A stretch of DNA of 64,000 nt from Candidatus Limnocylindrales bacterium (GTDB taxonomy: Bacteria; Desulfobacterota; Binatia; UBA1149; CAITLU01): the NCBI GenBank assembly GCA_035626395.1, contig DASPNR010000002.1, forward strand, positions 64,501 through 128,500. The letters run 5' to 3'. The position numbers were made by a program, and so were the translations under genes. The notes beneath the pieces were generated by a model. That model saw nothing but the letters and a program-made list of their open reading frames with translations, was not told the origin of the DNA and made no database searches. Below, one piece after another: positions 31,387 through 42,900 of the stretch (positions within the stretch are counted from its first letter, which is position 1; each line of letters begins with the position of its first letter).

Positions 31387-32388
31387 CTAATGAAGGAGGT
31401 CTTTGGTGTCGGCCGGCGCCGGCGCCGGGGCAGCCGCTTCCTTGGCCTTCTGCGCAGCCTCCTGCTTGGCCACGAAGGACGTCAGCTCCTTCTCGGCCTT
31501 CCGAAGGTCGCCTTCGTACTTGGCGATGGTCGAAAGCGTGCTGCGCACGACGTCATCGCCCAGGCCCTTGGCGTTCATGATCACCAGAGCCTTTGCCCAA
31601 TCGAGAGTCTCGGAGATGCTCGGCTGCTTCTTCAGATCGAGCTTGCGCAGGTTCTGGATGAGCGAGGTGATGTCGCCGGCCAGGCTCTCGGTGGCCTCGG
31701 GGACCTTGAGGCGAATGATCTCGAGCTCGAGATCCGGGCTCGGGAAGTCGATGTACAGGTGCAGGCAGCGGCGCTTGAGCGCGTCGGACATCTCGCGCGC
31801 GTTGTTGCTGGTCAGCACGACGATCGGGATGTGCACGGCCTCGATCGTGCCGAGCTCGGGAACGGTGACCTGGAAGTCCGACAGGATCTCGAGCAGGAAG
31901 GCCTCGAACTCGGCATCGGCCTTGTCGATCTCGTCGATCAGCAGCACCGTGCGCTGGGTCGACTGGATCGCCTGCAGCAGCGGCCGCGGCAGGATGAAGC
32001 GGTTGGAGAAGAAGACGTCGTCCTGGTTGGTGATGCGGTCGACCGCCTCCGACAAGGTGGCGGCGCCGGCGGTGATCTCGCTGATCTTGTCCTTGAGGAC
32101 CTGGGTGTACAGGAGCTGCTTGGCGTACTCCCATTCGTAGAGAGCCTTGGCCTCGTCGATGCCTTCGTAGCACTGCATGCGGATCAGCCTGGCGTCAAGG
32201 CTGGAGGCCACGACCTTGGCCAGCTCGGTCTTGCCGACGCCGGCGGGCCCTTCCACCAGGAGCGGCTTGCCCAGGCGCGTGGCCAGGTAGACGACCGTGG
32301 CGATGTTGTTGTCGCAGATGTACTTCTGGCCGGCCAGGCGGCTGCGAACGTCCTCGATGGAAGAAAAAGCTGCGTCCAATGGAACCAA
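31387..32388 (-). CDS. MoxR-type AAA+ ATPase
   Basis: A 333-residue AAA+ ATPase with Walker A GPAGVGKT (residues 47-54), Walker B LLIDEIDKAD, the sensor region IVVLTSNNAREMSDALKRRCL and an arginine in the same helix. MoxR proteins pair with VWA-domain proteins, as here, to mature or insert cofactors in other proteins. The TTG start is taken from the frame. A Lys/Glu-rich segment and an Ala/Pro-rich tail (KAEKELTSFVAKQEAAQKAKEAAAPAPAPADTKD) are at the C-terminus. The divergent neighbour is the NRDE gene, and a dispersed repeat lies in the gap. Confidence 0.92.
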   Translation of the reverse strand: MVPLDAAFSSIEDVRSRLAGQKYICDNNIATVVYLATRLGKPLLVEGPAGVGKTELAKVVASSLDARLIRMQCYEGIDEAKALYEWEYAKQLLYTQVLKDKISEITAGAATLSEAVDRITNQDDVFFSNRFILPRPLLQAIQSTQRTVLLIDEIDKADAEFEAFLLEILSDFQVTVPELGTIEAVHIPIVVLTSNNAREMSDALKRRCLHLYIDFPSPDLELEIIRLKVPEATESLAGDITSLIQNLRKLDLKKQPSISETLDWAKALVIMNAKGLGDDVVRSTLSTIAKYEGDLRKAEKELTSFVAKQEAAQKAKEAAAPAPAPADTKDLLH

Positions 32389-32403
32389 TTCCCTACTCCC
32401 AAG

Positions 32404-32432
32404 CCGGGGTCAGGTCTTGCATTCGAGCATTC
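32404..32432. repeat. Dispersed repeat copy, half-palindrome, upstream of moxR
   Basis: CCGGGGTCAGGTCTTGCATT and the next nine bases match the reverse complement of 52405-52433 at 27 of 29 positions, and the left half of the palindrome at 11928 closely. It has no right arm here. It lies in the divergent gap between moxR and the NRDE gene. Confidence 0.75.
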
Positions 32433-32567
32433 TCGGCATGCAGCGCTGATGCGGCGAAAACTGCGGCCGGACGCTAACATGCGACCCCGACGCGTTCCAC
32501 CGGCCTCGCCGGTCGCGTCGCACGCCGCGTCTGCGCCCGCGGCACGTGTTCGTTATAGGGTCGCGTG

Positions 32568-33332
32568 ATGTGCACCCTGGCTGTCTACCGCGGAGTCTCC
32601 AGCGCATTCCCGCTGATCGTGGCGGCCAACCGCGACGAGTTTCTCGGCCGGCCCGCCACGCCGCCGGCGCCGCTGGCCACCGATCCCGCCATCGTGGCCG
32701 GGCTCGATCTGCAAGCCGGCGGCACCTGGCTCGGCTGCCGCACCGACGGCAGCGCGCGAATCGTCGGCATCCTCAACCGGCGCCCCTCTGCCGACCACGC
32801 CGCCTCCGGACCGGGCGAGCTTTCGCGCGGCTCGCTGTGCATGGAGACGCTGCAGGCCGCTTCCGTCGACGAACTGCGCTCGCTGCCGCCGCAGCAGGCA
32901 CGCCGCTACGGCGGATTCAGTCTGTTCGTCGCCGATCTGGCGCAGGCCTTCGTCATCGACAACGGCGAGGGCGGCGTGCGCGTGACCGAGCTGGGACCGG
33001 GGCTGTCGGTCCTGACCAATCTCGATGTCAACGACCCGCGCTGTCCGCGGCTGTGCAGCGCCACGCAGAAGTTCTCCGAGCTGCTGCCGCTCGTGGAGAA
33101 GGCGCAGTCGTGCGGGCTGCTGGTGCCGGCGCTGGCGCGGGTGCTGGCCGACCACGAAGGCAGCGTGCAGGCCGAAGGAGGCGCCGGCAGCGTCTTCGGC
33201 AGGATCTGCGTGCACGCCGGCGACTACGGGACGCGCTCCTCGTCGATGATCTTTGTCGGAGGTGACGGCAGCGTGCGCTATTTCCACGCCGAGGGGCATC
33301 CGTGCAAGGTCCCCTTCGCCGCCGTCCACTAG
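32568..33332 (+). CDS. NRDE family protein (TANGO2-like)
   Basis: A protein of about 254 residues starting MCTLAVYRGVSSAFPLIVAANRDEFLGRPATPPAPL, which contains the NRDE motif that names the family. ATG at 32568 is chosen over GTG at 32565 because family members begin Met-Cys-Thr; the Cys at position 2 would become the N-terminal nucleophile of an Ntn-hydrolase-like fold. Further landmarks are GGTWLGCRTDGSARIVGILNRR and GLSVLTNLDVNDPR. TANGO2 in animals is linked to heme and lipid handling, but the bacterial role is unknown. The upstream gap holds one copy of the dispersed repeat. Confidence 0.88.
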   Translation: MCTLAVYRGVSSAFPLIVAANRDEFLGRPATPPAPLATDPAIVAGLDLQAGGTWLGCRTDGSARIVGILNRRPSADHAASGPGELSRGSLCMETLQAASVDELRSLPPQQARRYGGFSLFVADLAQAFVIDNGEGGVRVTELGPGLSVLTNLDVNDPRCPRLCSATQKFSELLPLVEKAQSCGLLVPALARVLADHEGSVQAEGGAGSVFGRICVHAGDYGTRSSSMIFVGGDGSVRYFHAEGHPCKVPFAAVH

Positions 33333-33366
33333 CGGCTCGAGCTCGTGGCGGCGCGCCCGCGTCCGC

Positions 33367-33945
33367 TCAGGCCTGGTCACCCGCCGAGCTGTCGATGCTC
33401 GAGTACCACCGCATCCCCCGCCACACGTAGTCGCTGCCCGAGATCACGCTGGCCACGCCGGTGGCGAAGAAGACGAAGCTCATGAGCCAGCCCCACGGGT
33501 CGATCCAGTCGGCCACGTCGAACAGCACCAGCGTGACGCACAGGAGCTGGAAGAAGGTCGTCATCTTGCCCCAGATCGACGGCGCCATCTCCATCGACTT
33601 GCCGACCACGGCCGCCGTCAGCAGGAAGCCGCCGAGGATGACGACGTCGCGCGTGATGACGACGATCATGAGCGGGCGCGGCACCTCGCCCATGATGCCG
33701 AGCGCGATGAACGAACTGACCACCAGCAGCTTGTCCGCCAGCGGGTCCATGTGCGCGCCGAGCTCGGTGCGCATGTCCCACATGCGAGCGATCATGCCGT
33801 CGACGGCATCGGTGAGACCCGCGACCATGTAGACGATCAGGGCCAGGCTGAACTGCTCTTCGACGAGAAGGGAGAGGAACAACGGGACGGCCAGGATGCG
33901 CGCCAGCGTCAGGGCGTTCGGGATGTTGAGCACGCCGGAGTTCAC
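33367..33945 (-). CDS. pgsA: CDP-diacylglycerol-glycerol-3-phosphate 3-phosphatidyltransferase
   Basis: The membrane enzyme that makes phosphatidylglycerol phosphate from CDP-diacylglycerol. The CDP-alcohol phosphotransferase signature D-x2-DG-x2-AR-x8-G-x3-D-x3-D is complete: DAVDGMIARMWDMRTELG followed by AHMDPLADK. Around five to six helices, 192 residues. GTG start. Could also be another CDP-alcohol phosphotransferase, but the N-terminal NIPNALTLARILAVPLFL is typical of PgsA. Last gene of the dnaE-hflX-pgsA run, 13 bases after hflX. Confidence 0.9.
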   Translation of the reverse strand: MNSGVLNIPNALTLARILAVPLFLSLLVEEQFSLALIVYMVAGLTDAVDGMIARMWDMRTELGAHMDPLADKLLVVSSFIALGIMGEVPRPLMIVVITRDVVILGGFLLTAAVVGKSMEMAPSIWGKMTTFFQLLCVTLVLFDVADWIDPWGWLMSFVFFATGVASVISGSDYVWRGMRWYSSIDSSAGDQA

Positions 33946-33958
33946 GTGGCTTTCGGTA

Positions 33959-35419
33959 TCAGGCGTGGCGCAGCTCGTATCCTTCGGTTCCGACCATCGC
34001 GGCCAGCTGGCCGGCGCTTCGAGGGCTCAGCCACACGACGATGCGCGTGCCCTGCTCGTCCTCGGTCTCCTCTACTACACGGCCGTTCTGATACAGCCAA
34101 GCCCGCGTGCGCCCGTCCATGTGAGGAATGCGGATCGACAGCTTCTCCTCGCTCGGCGCGAACTCCTGCTCGAATCTGGCCAGCAGCTCCTGGCATCCCT
34201 CGCCTGTCACGGCCGACACACCGAAGGCGCCGGGCGGCAGCGAGGAGGCGCCATCGGAGGCGCGCAGGAGATCGATCTTGTTGTAGACGTCGATGCGCGG
34301 GCGACCGGCCGCGCCCAGCTCCTGCAGGATCGCCTCGACGACCTCGATGCGCGCCTGGCGATCGGGGCCGGCGGCGTCGATGACATGCACGATAAGGTCG
34401 GCCTCCACGACCTGCTCGAGAGTTCCCTTGAACGCCTCGACCAGCTCGTGCGGCAGCTTGGAGACGAAGCCGACGGTGTCGACAAGGATGATCGGCTTGC
34501 CGCCGGGAAGCTCGAGCCGGCGCACGGTCGTGTCGAGCGTGGCGAACAGCTGATTGGCCACGTACACGCCGGCGTCGGTCAGCCGGTTCATCAGAGAGGA
34601 CTTGCCGGCATTGGTGTAGCCGACCAGCGCCACCGTCGGATACGGCACCGCTTCGCGCTCGCGGCGGTTGAGGCGGCGCGTTCGGTCCACCTCTTCCAGG
34701 CGCTCGCGCAGCTTGTCGATCCTGACGCGCACCTGGCGCCGGTCGCTCTCGAGCTGGGTCTCGCCGGGGCCGCGCATGGCCACGCCGGCGCGGATTCGCG
34801 AAAGGTGCGTCCACTGCCGCGTCAGTCGCGGCAGCAGGTACTGGAGCTGGGCCAGCTCCACCTGCAGCTTGCCGGCTCGCGTCTGCGCGCGAAGAGCGAA
34901 AATGTCCAGGATGAGCTGGCTGCGGTCAATGACCTTGATCTCGAGCGCCTTCTCGAGGTTGCGGCGCTGCGCCGGGGTCAGCGGATCGTCGAAGACGACG
35001 ACGTCGATCTTCTCGTCCTTGACCAGCGTGGTCAGCTCCTCGACCTTGCCCTTGCCGATGCGAGTGGCCGGCGAGAGCTGGCGAAGCGTCTGCTTGAGCC
35101 TGGCCACGATCTCCAGGCCGGCCGTGTCCCCGAGCTGCGACAGCTCATCGAGCGAATCATCGGCGTGCTGGGAGTCCTGCCCCGCCCACACCAGGATGGC
35201 ACGCTCGCGGCGGCGTGCCGTCAGATGCTCGCGCGGCGGACGGTTACCGTCCTGGCGAGGGCGCTCATCTTCCTGGTCGGGATCCTTTCGCGGCGGCTCG
35301 CCGTTGCCTGGAGGCTCCTCGCGTGCGGGCTCCTCGTCCTGCGGCTCCTCCTCGGGAACGACGTCGTCCTGCTCAGGCTCGGTCGGCTTCTGGTTCTCTT
35401 CCTCGTCTAGGTGTTCCAC
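33959..35419 (-). CDS. hflX: GTPase HflX
   Basis: A 486-residue GTPase that binds the ribosome and can split stalled or stressed 70S particles. HflX features: the N-terminal domain ([23 protein letters not shown], then [47 protein letters not shown]), the Gly-rich [13 protein letters not shown], and the G domain with P-loop [13 protein letters not shown] and NKID. It has an extra acidic Glu/Asp/Pro-rich N-terminal extension of about 65 residues. GTG start with GGAG upstream. It overlaps the end of dnaE by 13 bases. Confidence 0.95.
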   Translation of the reverse strand: MEHLDEEENQKPTEPEQDDVVPEEEPQDEEPAREEPPGNGEPPRKDPDQEDERPRQDGNRPPREHLTARRRERAILVWAGQDSQHADDSLDELSQLGDTAGLEIVARLKQTLRQLSPATRIGKGKVEELTTLVKDEKIDVVVFDDPLTPAQRRNLEKALEIKVIDRSQLILDIFALRAQTRAGKLQVELAQLQYLLPRLTRQWTHLSRIRAGVAMRGPGETQLESDRRQVRVRIDKLRERLEEVDRTRRLNRREREAVPYPTVALVGYTNAGKSSLMNRLTDAGVYVANQLFATLDTTVRRLELPGGKPIILVDTVGFVSKLPHELVEAFKGTLEQVVEADLIVHVIDAAGPDRQARIEVVEAILQELGAAGRPRIDVYNKIDLLRASDGASSLPPGAFGVSAVTGEGCQELLARFEQEFAPSEEKLSIRIPHMDGRTRAWLYQNGRVVEETEDEQGTRIVVWLSPRSAGQLAAMVGTEGYELRHA

Positions 35420-38400
35420 CGTTTCTCCCGGACCGGGTCTTCGAGTACGCCCTCGAAGCTAACGCATCCCTCGCCGAATAGCGCCTCGGCGATCTGGATC
35501 AACCCATCCGTGGGATCGACGCTGAGCTCGTCGGGCAATTCGATTTCGGTCTCGGTCGAGCCCCGTGCGACCACGTTGAGGTAGGAGCGGCAGGTGCCGC
35601 GGTTGCGCTCCAGCGCCGACTTGAGCTGCGCGAAAGCGTCCGGGCGCACGGCGCTCGAATCGACGCGCAGGCGGATGCGCTGCGCAGCCCTGCGGCGCGC
35701 CTGCGGCAGCGGGATCACTTCGTCGGCAATGATCTGCGCCTTGCGCGAATAGTCCGGGCCGGCTTCCTCGTCGCCGTGGCCGTCGCTCGCGCCGCCGCCT
35801 TCGCCGTACTCGAGGCGGCCCATGACGATGACCGGCTCGCGGCCGATGATGGCCGCTTCGCAGCGGCGGTAGCAGTCGGGCCACGCGATCACCTCGATCA
35901 GGCCGTCGCGGTCCTCCAGATTGAACGTGGCATAGCGTTCGCCCTTCTTGCTGTTCTTGCGCTTGACCGTGTTGGTGACGCCGGCGACGCGGACGGTCGA
36001 GCCGTCCTTGGTGCCGGCCAGGTCGGCGGTGCTGACGAAACGCATGAAGGCGTCGTGCGCGTAGCGGTCCAGCGGGTGTCCCGAGATGAAGAAGCCGACG
36101 GCATCGTGCTCGTAGGCCAGCACCTCGAGCGGCTCGAACTCGGGCACGCTCGGCAGCTCGGGCTCGGGCTGCGTGCTGGTGGTGCCGTTGCCGAAAAGGC
36201 CCATCTGACCGGCGGCAAGATCGCTGCGCACGCGCTCGGCCCAGGCTATCGCGCCGTCGAGGCCGGCAAGCAGCCGCGCGCGATGGGGATCGATGCTGGC
36301 CAGCGCGCCGGCCTTGATCAGGCTCTCGATGATCCTGCGCGTGATCTGCGTGCCGTCGGCGCGCATGCAGAAGTCGCCGAGCGAGGTGAACATCCCCTCC
36401 TCTCGCGCCGCCACGATGATCTCGATCGCCTTCTGTCCGACGCCCTTGACCGCTCCGAGGCCGAAACGGATGGCGTCCTCGCCCACCGTGAAGTCGGCCT
36501 TGCTGTGGTTGACGTCGGGCGGCAGCACCTTGATGCCGTGCTCGCGCGCGTCGGCCAGGTTCTTGTAGGTGGATTCGGCCGAATCCATCTCCAGCGTCAG
36601 CAGTGCCGCCAGGAACTCCTTCGGATGGTGAACCTTGAGCCAGGCGGTCTGGTAGGTGACCAGCGCGTAGGCCGCCGAGTGCGACTTGTTGAAGCCGTAG
36701 GCGGCGAACGTCTCCATCTGCTCGAAGATCTTGACCGCCTGCTCCTCGTTGCGGCCGATGGCCAGGGCGCGGTCCAGAAAGATCTTGCGCTCCTTCTGCA
36801 TCGTCTCGAGCTTCTTCTTGCCCATCACGCGGCGCAGGTTGTCGGCCTGTCCGAGCGAGTAGCCGGCGTAGACCTGCGCGATCTGCATGACCTGTTCCTG
36901 GTAGACGATCACGCCGTAGGTATCGCGCAGGATCGGCTCCAGCGACGGATCCGGATAACGCACCTGCATCTTGCCGGCCTTGCGCTGGATGTACTCCTCG
37001 ACCATGCCGCTATCGAGCGGGCCGGGACGGTAGAGAGCCAGCGCCGCGATCAGGTCCTCGAAGCAGCTCGGCTTCATGCGCGTCAGCAGCTTGCGCATTC
37101 CGCCGGACTCGAGCTGGAAGATGCCCACCGTGTCGCCGCGCGTGATCATGCGGTAAGGCGCGGGATCATCGAGCGGCAGGCGCGACATGTCCACGTCCCT
37201 GCCGGTGGACTCGCGCACGCGCCGCACGGCGTCCGCGATCAGCGTCAGCGTCTTCAGGCCGAGGAAGTCGAACTTGATCAGGCCGATGGCCTCGATGTCC
37301 GGGCCCGCGAACTGCGTGATGACCGAGCCGTCCTTGTCGACGTACAGCGGCACGTCCTCGACCAGCGGCCGGTCGGAGATGACGATGCCCGCGGCGTGCT
37401 TGGAGACGTGGCGCGCCAGGCCCTCGAGCTTGAGGGCGTACTCGAAGAGCTTGGCCTCGCGCTCGCCGCTGTCGCGGATCTCGCGCAGCTTGGGCTCCTG
37501 CTCCAGGGCGTCCTTGAGCTTGACGTCGCGTCCCTGCTTGGCGGCCGGGTACAGCTTGCAGATGCGGTCGGTCTCGCCGAACGAGAAGTCGAGCACGCGC
37601 CCCACGTCGCGCAGCGCCGCCTTCCCCTTCATCGTCCCGAACGTGATGATGTGCGCGACCTTGTCGTCGCCGTACTTCTCGCGCACGTACTTGATGACGT
37701 CGTCGCGCCGCTCGTAGCAGAAGTCGACGTCGATGTCGGGCATGCTGACGCGCTCGGGGTTCAGGAAGCGCTCGAACAGCAGATTGTAGGGGATCGGGTC
37801 GATGTCGGTTATCCGCATCGCATAGGAGACCAGGCTGCCGGCGGCCGACCCTCGCCCGGGCCCGACCGGGATTCCCTGCCCCTTGGCCCAGTTGATGAAG
37901 TCGGCGACGATCAGGAAGTAGCCCGCGAACTGCATCTGCTCGATCATCGCGATCTCGGATTCGAGTCGCTCGCGATAGACCGTTTCGTCGAGCTGCAGGC
38001 CGATCTCGCGCGCCGCCGCCAGCCGCTCCTCGAGGCCCGCGCGGGCCTGCTCGGCGAAGACGTCGTCGATGCGGCGTCCCTCCGGGACGGCGTAGACCGG
38101 AAACTTGTTGCGCCCGAACTCGAGCTCGACGTTGCAGCGCTCGGCCAGGCGCGCGGTCTCGTTGACCGCGTCGCGCGCGTGCGGGAACGCCGCCAGCATC
38201 TCTTCGCGGCCTTTGACGAAGAGCTGGTCGGTGCCGAATTTCCACCGGTCCTCGTCGATCAGGCGCTTGCCGGTCTGCACGCACAGCAGCACCTCGTGCG
38301 CGTGGTGGTCGTCGTGGTCGAGGTAGTGGCAGTCGTTGGTGGCCACCAGCGGAATGCCGATTTCGCGGGACCAGGGGATCAGGACATCGTTGACCTTCTG

Positions 38401-38976
38401 CTGCTCGGGCAGGTGGTTGTCCTGAATCTCGAGGTAGTAGCGGTCGCCGAAGATGGTCGAGTACTCCTCGATGGCCGCACGCGCGCGGTCGAGGCGGTCG
38501 GCGGTGATGGCGGTGGCGACCTCGCCCGCCAGGCAGCCCGACAGGCAGATCAGGCCCTCGTTCCACTCGCGCAGGATCTCCTTGTCGATGCGCGGTTTGT
38601 AGAAGAAGCCGTCCTTGTACGACTGCGAGACCAGGCGCGAGAGGTTCTTGTAGCCGATCTCGTTCATCGCCAGTAGGATCAGGTGGTTGTTCCCGGCGCG
38701 CTCGTAGTCGCTGCTGGCCACGGCGGTGCGCTCGGTGCGCGAGCGCGGCGCCACGTACACCTCGCAGCCGATGATCGGCTTGATGCCCGCATCCTTGGCC
38801 GACTTGTAGAAGTCGACGGTGCCGAACATGTTGCCGTGGTCGGTCATCGCCACCGACGTCAGCCCCAGGCCTTTGAGCTTGGGCATGAGGTCGGAGATCT
38901 TGTTGGCGCCGTCGAGGAGGCTGTACTGGGTGTGGAGATGGAGATGGACGAAGCTCACGGCCTGCGCAGGCTCCAT
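35407..38976 (-). CDS. dnaE: DNA polymerase III subunit alpha
   Basis: The catalytic subunit of the replicative polymerase, 1189 residues, of the DnaE1 type. Order: N-terminal PHP domain ([27 protein letters not shown]), the polymerase palm with PDIDVDF (two catalytic Asp), SRKAGKMQ-like finger residues and [18 protein letters not shown], helix-hairpin-helix and OB-fold parts, and a C-terminal region with [26 protein letters not shown]. All main motifs are intact. First gene of a minus-strand run with hflX and pgsA. The long antisense frame on the plus strand is a coding shadow. Confidence 0.97.
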   Translation of the reverse strand: MEPAQAVSFVHLHLHTQYSLLDGANKISDLMPKLKGLGLTSVAMTDHGNMFGTVDFYKSAKDAGIKPIIGCEVYVAPRSRTERTAVASSDYERAGNNHLILLAMNEIGYKNLSRLVSQSYKDGFFYKPRIDKEILREWNEGLICLSGCLAGEVATAITADRLDRARAAIEEYSTIFGDRYYLEIQDNHLPEQQKVNDVLIPWSREIGIPLVATNDCHYLDHDDHHAHEVLLCVQTGKRLIDEDRWKFGTDQLFVKGREEMLAAFPHARDAVNETARLAERCNVELEFGRNKFPVYAVPEGRRIDDVFAEQARAGLEERLAAAREIGLQLDETVYRERLESEIAMIEQMQFAGYFLIVADFINWAKGQGIPVGPGRGSAAGSLVSYAMRITDIDPIPYNLLFERFLNPERVSMPDIDVDFCYERRDDVIKYVREKYGDDKVAHIITFGTMKGKAALRDVGRVLDFSFGETDRICKLYPAAKQGRDVKLKDALEQEPKLREIRDSGEREAKLFEYALKLEGLARHVSKHAAGIVISDRPLVEDVPLYVDKDGSVITQFAGPDIEAIGLIKFDFLGLKTLTLIADAVRRVRESTGRDVDMSRLPLDDPAPYRMITRGDTVGIFQLESGGMRKLLTRMKPSCFEDLIAALALYRPGPLDSGMVEEYIQRKAGKMQVRYPDPSLEPILRDTYGVIVYQEQVMQIAQVYAGYSLGQADNLRRVMGKKKLETMQKERKIFLDRALAIGRNEEQAVKIFEQMETFAAYGFNKSHSAAYALVTYQTAWLKVHHPKEFLAALLTLEMDSAESTYKNLADAREHGIKVLPPDVNHSKADFTVGEDAIRFGLGAVKGVGQKAIEIIVAAREEGMFTSLGDFCMRADGTQITRRIIESLIKAGALASIDPHRARLLAGLDGAIAWAERVRSDLAAGQMGLFGNGTTSTQPEPELPSVPEFEPLEVLAYEHDAVGFFISGHPLDRYAHDAFMRFVSTADLAGTKDGSTVRVAGVTNTVKRKNSKKGERYATFNLEDRDGLIEVIAWPDCYRRCEAAIIGREPVIVMGRLEYGEGGGASDGHGDEEAGPDYSRKAQIIADEVIPLPQARRRAAQRIRLRVDSSAVRPDAFAQLKSALERNRGTCRSYLNVVARGSTETEIELPDELSVDPTDGLIQIAEALFGEGCVSFEGVLEDPVREKRWNT

Positions 38977-39066
38977 CGAAACACGGCCTGAATCAAAAAC
39001 GGCCGTGCGTAGGAGACGGCGCGGCCGCTGCGCCTTCGGCGCCGGCGGACAGACGCGCGGCCGTCG

Positions 39067-39852
39067 CTAGCGCGTCGCGGTTCCGGGCTCGGCCATCTTT
39101 CGATGCTGCTCGGCCAGGAGCGAGGCAGGGGCGACGTTGGCAAGCGTCGTCATGAGCTTATTGCTCCAGCCCGAGACGACCTCCTGCTCGCCCTTCATCA
39201 TCGCTTCGAAGCCTTGCCGCGCAACGTCCGCGGGGTCGTCCTTGTCGCTGCTGCCTACGTAGGTGTCCATCATGTCGGCGCGCGCGAAGAAGTTCGTCTC
39301 GGTGGCACCCGGGATCAGGCAGGTGACGGTGACGCCGCTGTCCTTGAGCTCGTTTCGCAGCGCGAACGAGAAAGAGTTGAGAAATGCCTTGGTGCCGCCG
39401 TAGACCGCCTGGAACGTGCCCGGGATGTAGCCCGCCACCGAGCCGGTGATGAGGATTCGGCCGTGCGCTGCCGCGCGCATGCGGCGTCCGATCTTGTGAA
39501 TGAGATAGACGGTGCCGGTGACGTTGGTGTCGATGACGTGACGGATGTCGTCGAATTCCTGGTCGAGAAAGGCGCGGCCGAGACCGTGTCCGGCATTGGC
39601 GAGCAACGCATCGACCTTTCTGTCGCCGACGGCCGCGCACAGCTCGTCGACCCCCTCGATCGTCGCCAGATCGATCTGCACCGCATCCACCGATGCCCCG
39701 AGGGCGCGCAGATTCTCCGCCGCATCCGGGACGCCCGCATCATCTGCGCCGATGACCAGGTCGAAGCCGCCTTCGGCGCAGCAGCGTGCGAGCTCGTAGC
39801 CGATGCCGCTCGATGCCCCGGTGATGAGTGCCAGTGGTTTTTGCGTGCCCAT
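39067..39852 (-). CDS. Short-chain dehydrogenase/reductase (SDR)
   Basis: A 261-residue SDR with the NAD(P) loop TGASSGIGYELAR (residues about 9-21), the NAGHGLG stretch and the Ser-Tyr-Lys triad in ILITGSVAGYIPGTFQAVYGGTKAFLNSF. It resembles DltE/YqjQ-type SDRs; the substrate is unknown. ATG at 39852 is chosen because GAGGAGA lies 6 bases upstream; a longer frame up to 39960 has no such site and starts with unlike sequence. It ends about 90 bases before dnaE, transcribed towards it. Confidence 0.9.
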   Translation of the reverse strand: MGTQKPLALITGASSGIGYELARCCAEGGFDLVIGADDAGVPDAAENLRALGASVDAVQIDLATIEGVDELCAAVGDRKVDALLANAGHGLGRAFLDQEFDDIRHVIDTNVTGTVYLIHKIGRRMRAAAHGRILITGSVAGYIPGTFQAVYGGTKAFLNSFSFALRNELKDSGVTVTCLIPGATETNFFARADMMDTYVGSSDKDDPADVARQGFEAMMKGEQEVVSGWSNKLMTTLANVAPASLLAEQHRKMAEPGTATR

Positions 39853-39996
39853 GCCCAGTCTCCTCGTCGACGTTTCAGGAATCGACGGGAGGCGCGCAGC
39901 GGCATTCGACTCGACCGAAGCTTTACGGCGTGGCGGTGTGGCGCCGCCGGCGAGCTTCACGCTCGTCCTGCCGGCAACGGTCGTGCCCGGCAGTGC

Positions 39997-42900
39997 TCAC
40001 GCCGGGCACTGCAGCGGTACCGGCTGCCCCACCGCCCTGCGCAGAATCACCAAGGAATCCGTGGCCGTAACGGTGCCCGACTCGTTGACGTCGCAGACGC
40101 GCAGGTCGCAGTTGGAGCTCTGCACGGCAGCTTTCAGCACGAACAGGGCGTCGCCCGCCTTGGGCACGGTCGCGTTTAGCCTGGTCGGGATGCCGCACTG
40201 GTAGGCGATGCAGTCGGCCGAGCAGTAGTCGCCGGCCGTATAGAGGAGGTCACCGTCGTCGCAGGTCTCCGGTGCCTGCACCGCCAGGTTGCCGCACTCC
40301 GGGTCGCCGTCGTCGTCCAGGATGAAGCCGTGGCCGATGTTGCCCGCGTAGCCTCCGGGCAGGAGCTGGCCGCTGACCATCAAAAAGAACACCTCGATGC
40401 CCTCGTCGGCGGCATCGCCGAGGATCGGCACCGAGACGGTCTTGGGGGCCTCGCCGGCCGCAAAGCTCATCGCAACGTCGATGTCCTCGTAGTCGAGGCC
40501 GGCCGTTGCCGTGCCGGCCGTGGTCCGCACATTGAACGTCACCGTATGGTCGGTGGGCGTCACCGAGACCTCGATTTCGAGGTTCTTGGTCCCGTTGTCT
40601 CCCTCGCTGATGGAGGCGCTCGAAATGTAGACGCCCGGAAAGTCGGTGCTGTAGTCGAACAGCAGGATCTCACTGGTCGCCTGCGCGCCAAGGGTGGCCC
40701 CGCCCGTCGGATTGGTGAGCAGCAGGTCGATGGTCTGGTCGGCGCCGTCGGGTCCGTCGAGCACCAGAGGCACGTCGAACGACTTCAGGAACTCGCCGTC
40801 AGCGAACGTGAGCGTGCCCGACACGTCCGTGTAGTCGGCGGGCGCAGTGGCGGTGTCGGCCATCGTTGCGTACTGCACCGAGACCGTGCCGGTGGCACCG
40901 CCGCTGCGCGAGACGAGGACGGTGACGAAGCCCTGCTCCTCGTAGCCCAGGAACTTCATCTGCGAGAACTGCAGCACGCCGGCATCCTCGCCGGCATCGA
41001 TGACGGCGCAGGGCGAGAACTCGGAGGTGTCGCCCTCGGGGCTGGTCGCGGTCGCGGTGACCACGGTGTCGGCGCTCGAAAAAGGCACCGTCGCCTCGAT
41101 CAGGCCGATGCCGTCCTCGTCCGTCATGACGGTGGAGCTGCCGAGGTAGGTCTGACCTTCGCCAAAGCCGGAGGGGTCGCAGGCCGGGCTCGAGTAGAAG
41201 TCGATGTCGTAGGTGGTGGCGGGACGGCTGGAAAGCTTGCCCGCGATGTCGATGTCGGCGCCGACCACGAGCACCGACGTCAGCGCCGGCATGTTCTGCC
41301 GCTCGTTGGCGCCGGTGTCGCCGTCGCGCGAGTCGTCGGCGGAGAGATTCGTCGGATCCAGGTCCAGGCCCAGACCGCCGTTCGAGAAAATGGAGTTGCC
41401 GCGCATCTGGTTGTGCGTGCCGAACCAGACGAAGGCGCCGGAGTTGACGGCCCCGGCGATGATATTGCCCGCACCGGGCTCGATGCCGCCGACGATGTTC
41501 CCCGAGGCGCCGTAGTAGACGATGTTGAACCAGTTGCCGCGAAGCGTGGTGCCGTCGGCGGCCACGCCGATGCGGTTGCCCTGCACCAGGTTGTTGGTCG
41601 CGCCAGGGCCGCCGAAGACGATGCCGTAGTACTGGTTGGAAGCGATGATGTTGCCGGCGCCGGGATCGGTGCCGCCGATGACGTTGTCGGCGCTGTAGAT
41701 CTCCAGCCCCGAATCGTCGTTGCCCATCGGCGTCTGCCCGTCGGCAGCAAGACCGATGATGTTGCCCTCGAAGACGTTGCCGGGCGCGTCGGCGTCGAGC
41801 GTGACGCCGCGATTGTTGCCGGAGAAGACGTTGCCGGCGCCCGGGGCGGTGCCGCCGATGAAGTTGCCAGTGGCCGAGATCAGGCGCAGAGCATAGCCGC
41901 CATTGGGAATGGCGGCGTTGCCGCTGATGTTGGTGCCGACGTAGTTGCCCTGGATCGTGTTGCCCTCGCCGCCGATGATGGCCATGCCTCCGCCGCCGGA
42001 GATGACGTTGCGGGCGCCGGCCTCGGTGCCGCCGATGGTGTTGTCGCTGCCGTAGATGCGGATTCCGCCGACCCCGCCGAGCGCGGCCGTTCCGGCGGCG
42101 TTGGTCCCGACGAGGTTGCCCTGCACGACGTGCATCGTTCCGCTGACGTCGATGCCGCCGCCGTTTCCCGAGACGAGGTTGCTCTCGCCGGCGGCGGCTC
42201 CGCCGATGAGGTTGGACTCGCCGTCGACCGAGATGCCGATTCCTGCGTTGCCAATCGCGACCATGCCGGTCACGTCGGTGCCGATGTAGTTGCCCTGCAC
42301 CGTGTTGCCATCGCCGGAGGTCGCCAGTCCCGCGCCGTTGCCGGAGATGAGGTTCCTGGCAGCGGCGACATTGCCGCCGACGGTGTTGTCGTGGCCGTAG
42401 ATACGGATGCCGGTCCCGCCGCCTTCCTCGAGCAGCGCCTCGGTGCCTGTGGCGTTGGTGCCGACGCGGTTGCCCTGGACAACGTTGTTGATCCCGTTGA
42501 CATCGATTCCGCCGTTGTTGCCGGAGACCAGGTTGGCCGCGCCGGCGACCGTCCCGCCGATCGTGTTGGAGTCGCCGTGGACGACGATTCCGACGCCGCC
42601 GTTGCCGAACGCGATCGTGCCGGTGGGATCGGTGCCGATGTAGTTCGCCTCGATCAGGTTGTTCACCTGCCCCTCGCGAACGACGATGCCCGAATGCGTG
42701 TTGCCCGAAATCACGTTGCGGTCGCCGGCAAAGGTGCCGCCGATGAAGTTGCCGTCCGAATACACCTCGATGCCATGGTAGCTGTTCGGTATTGCGGCGG
42801 TGCCCGCGGCGTTGAGGCCGATGATGTTGCCGCGAATGCTGGTGCCTTCCGGATTCTCCGACTCCAGGCTGATGCCGCGCGCGTTCCCCGAGATCAGGTT

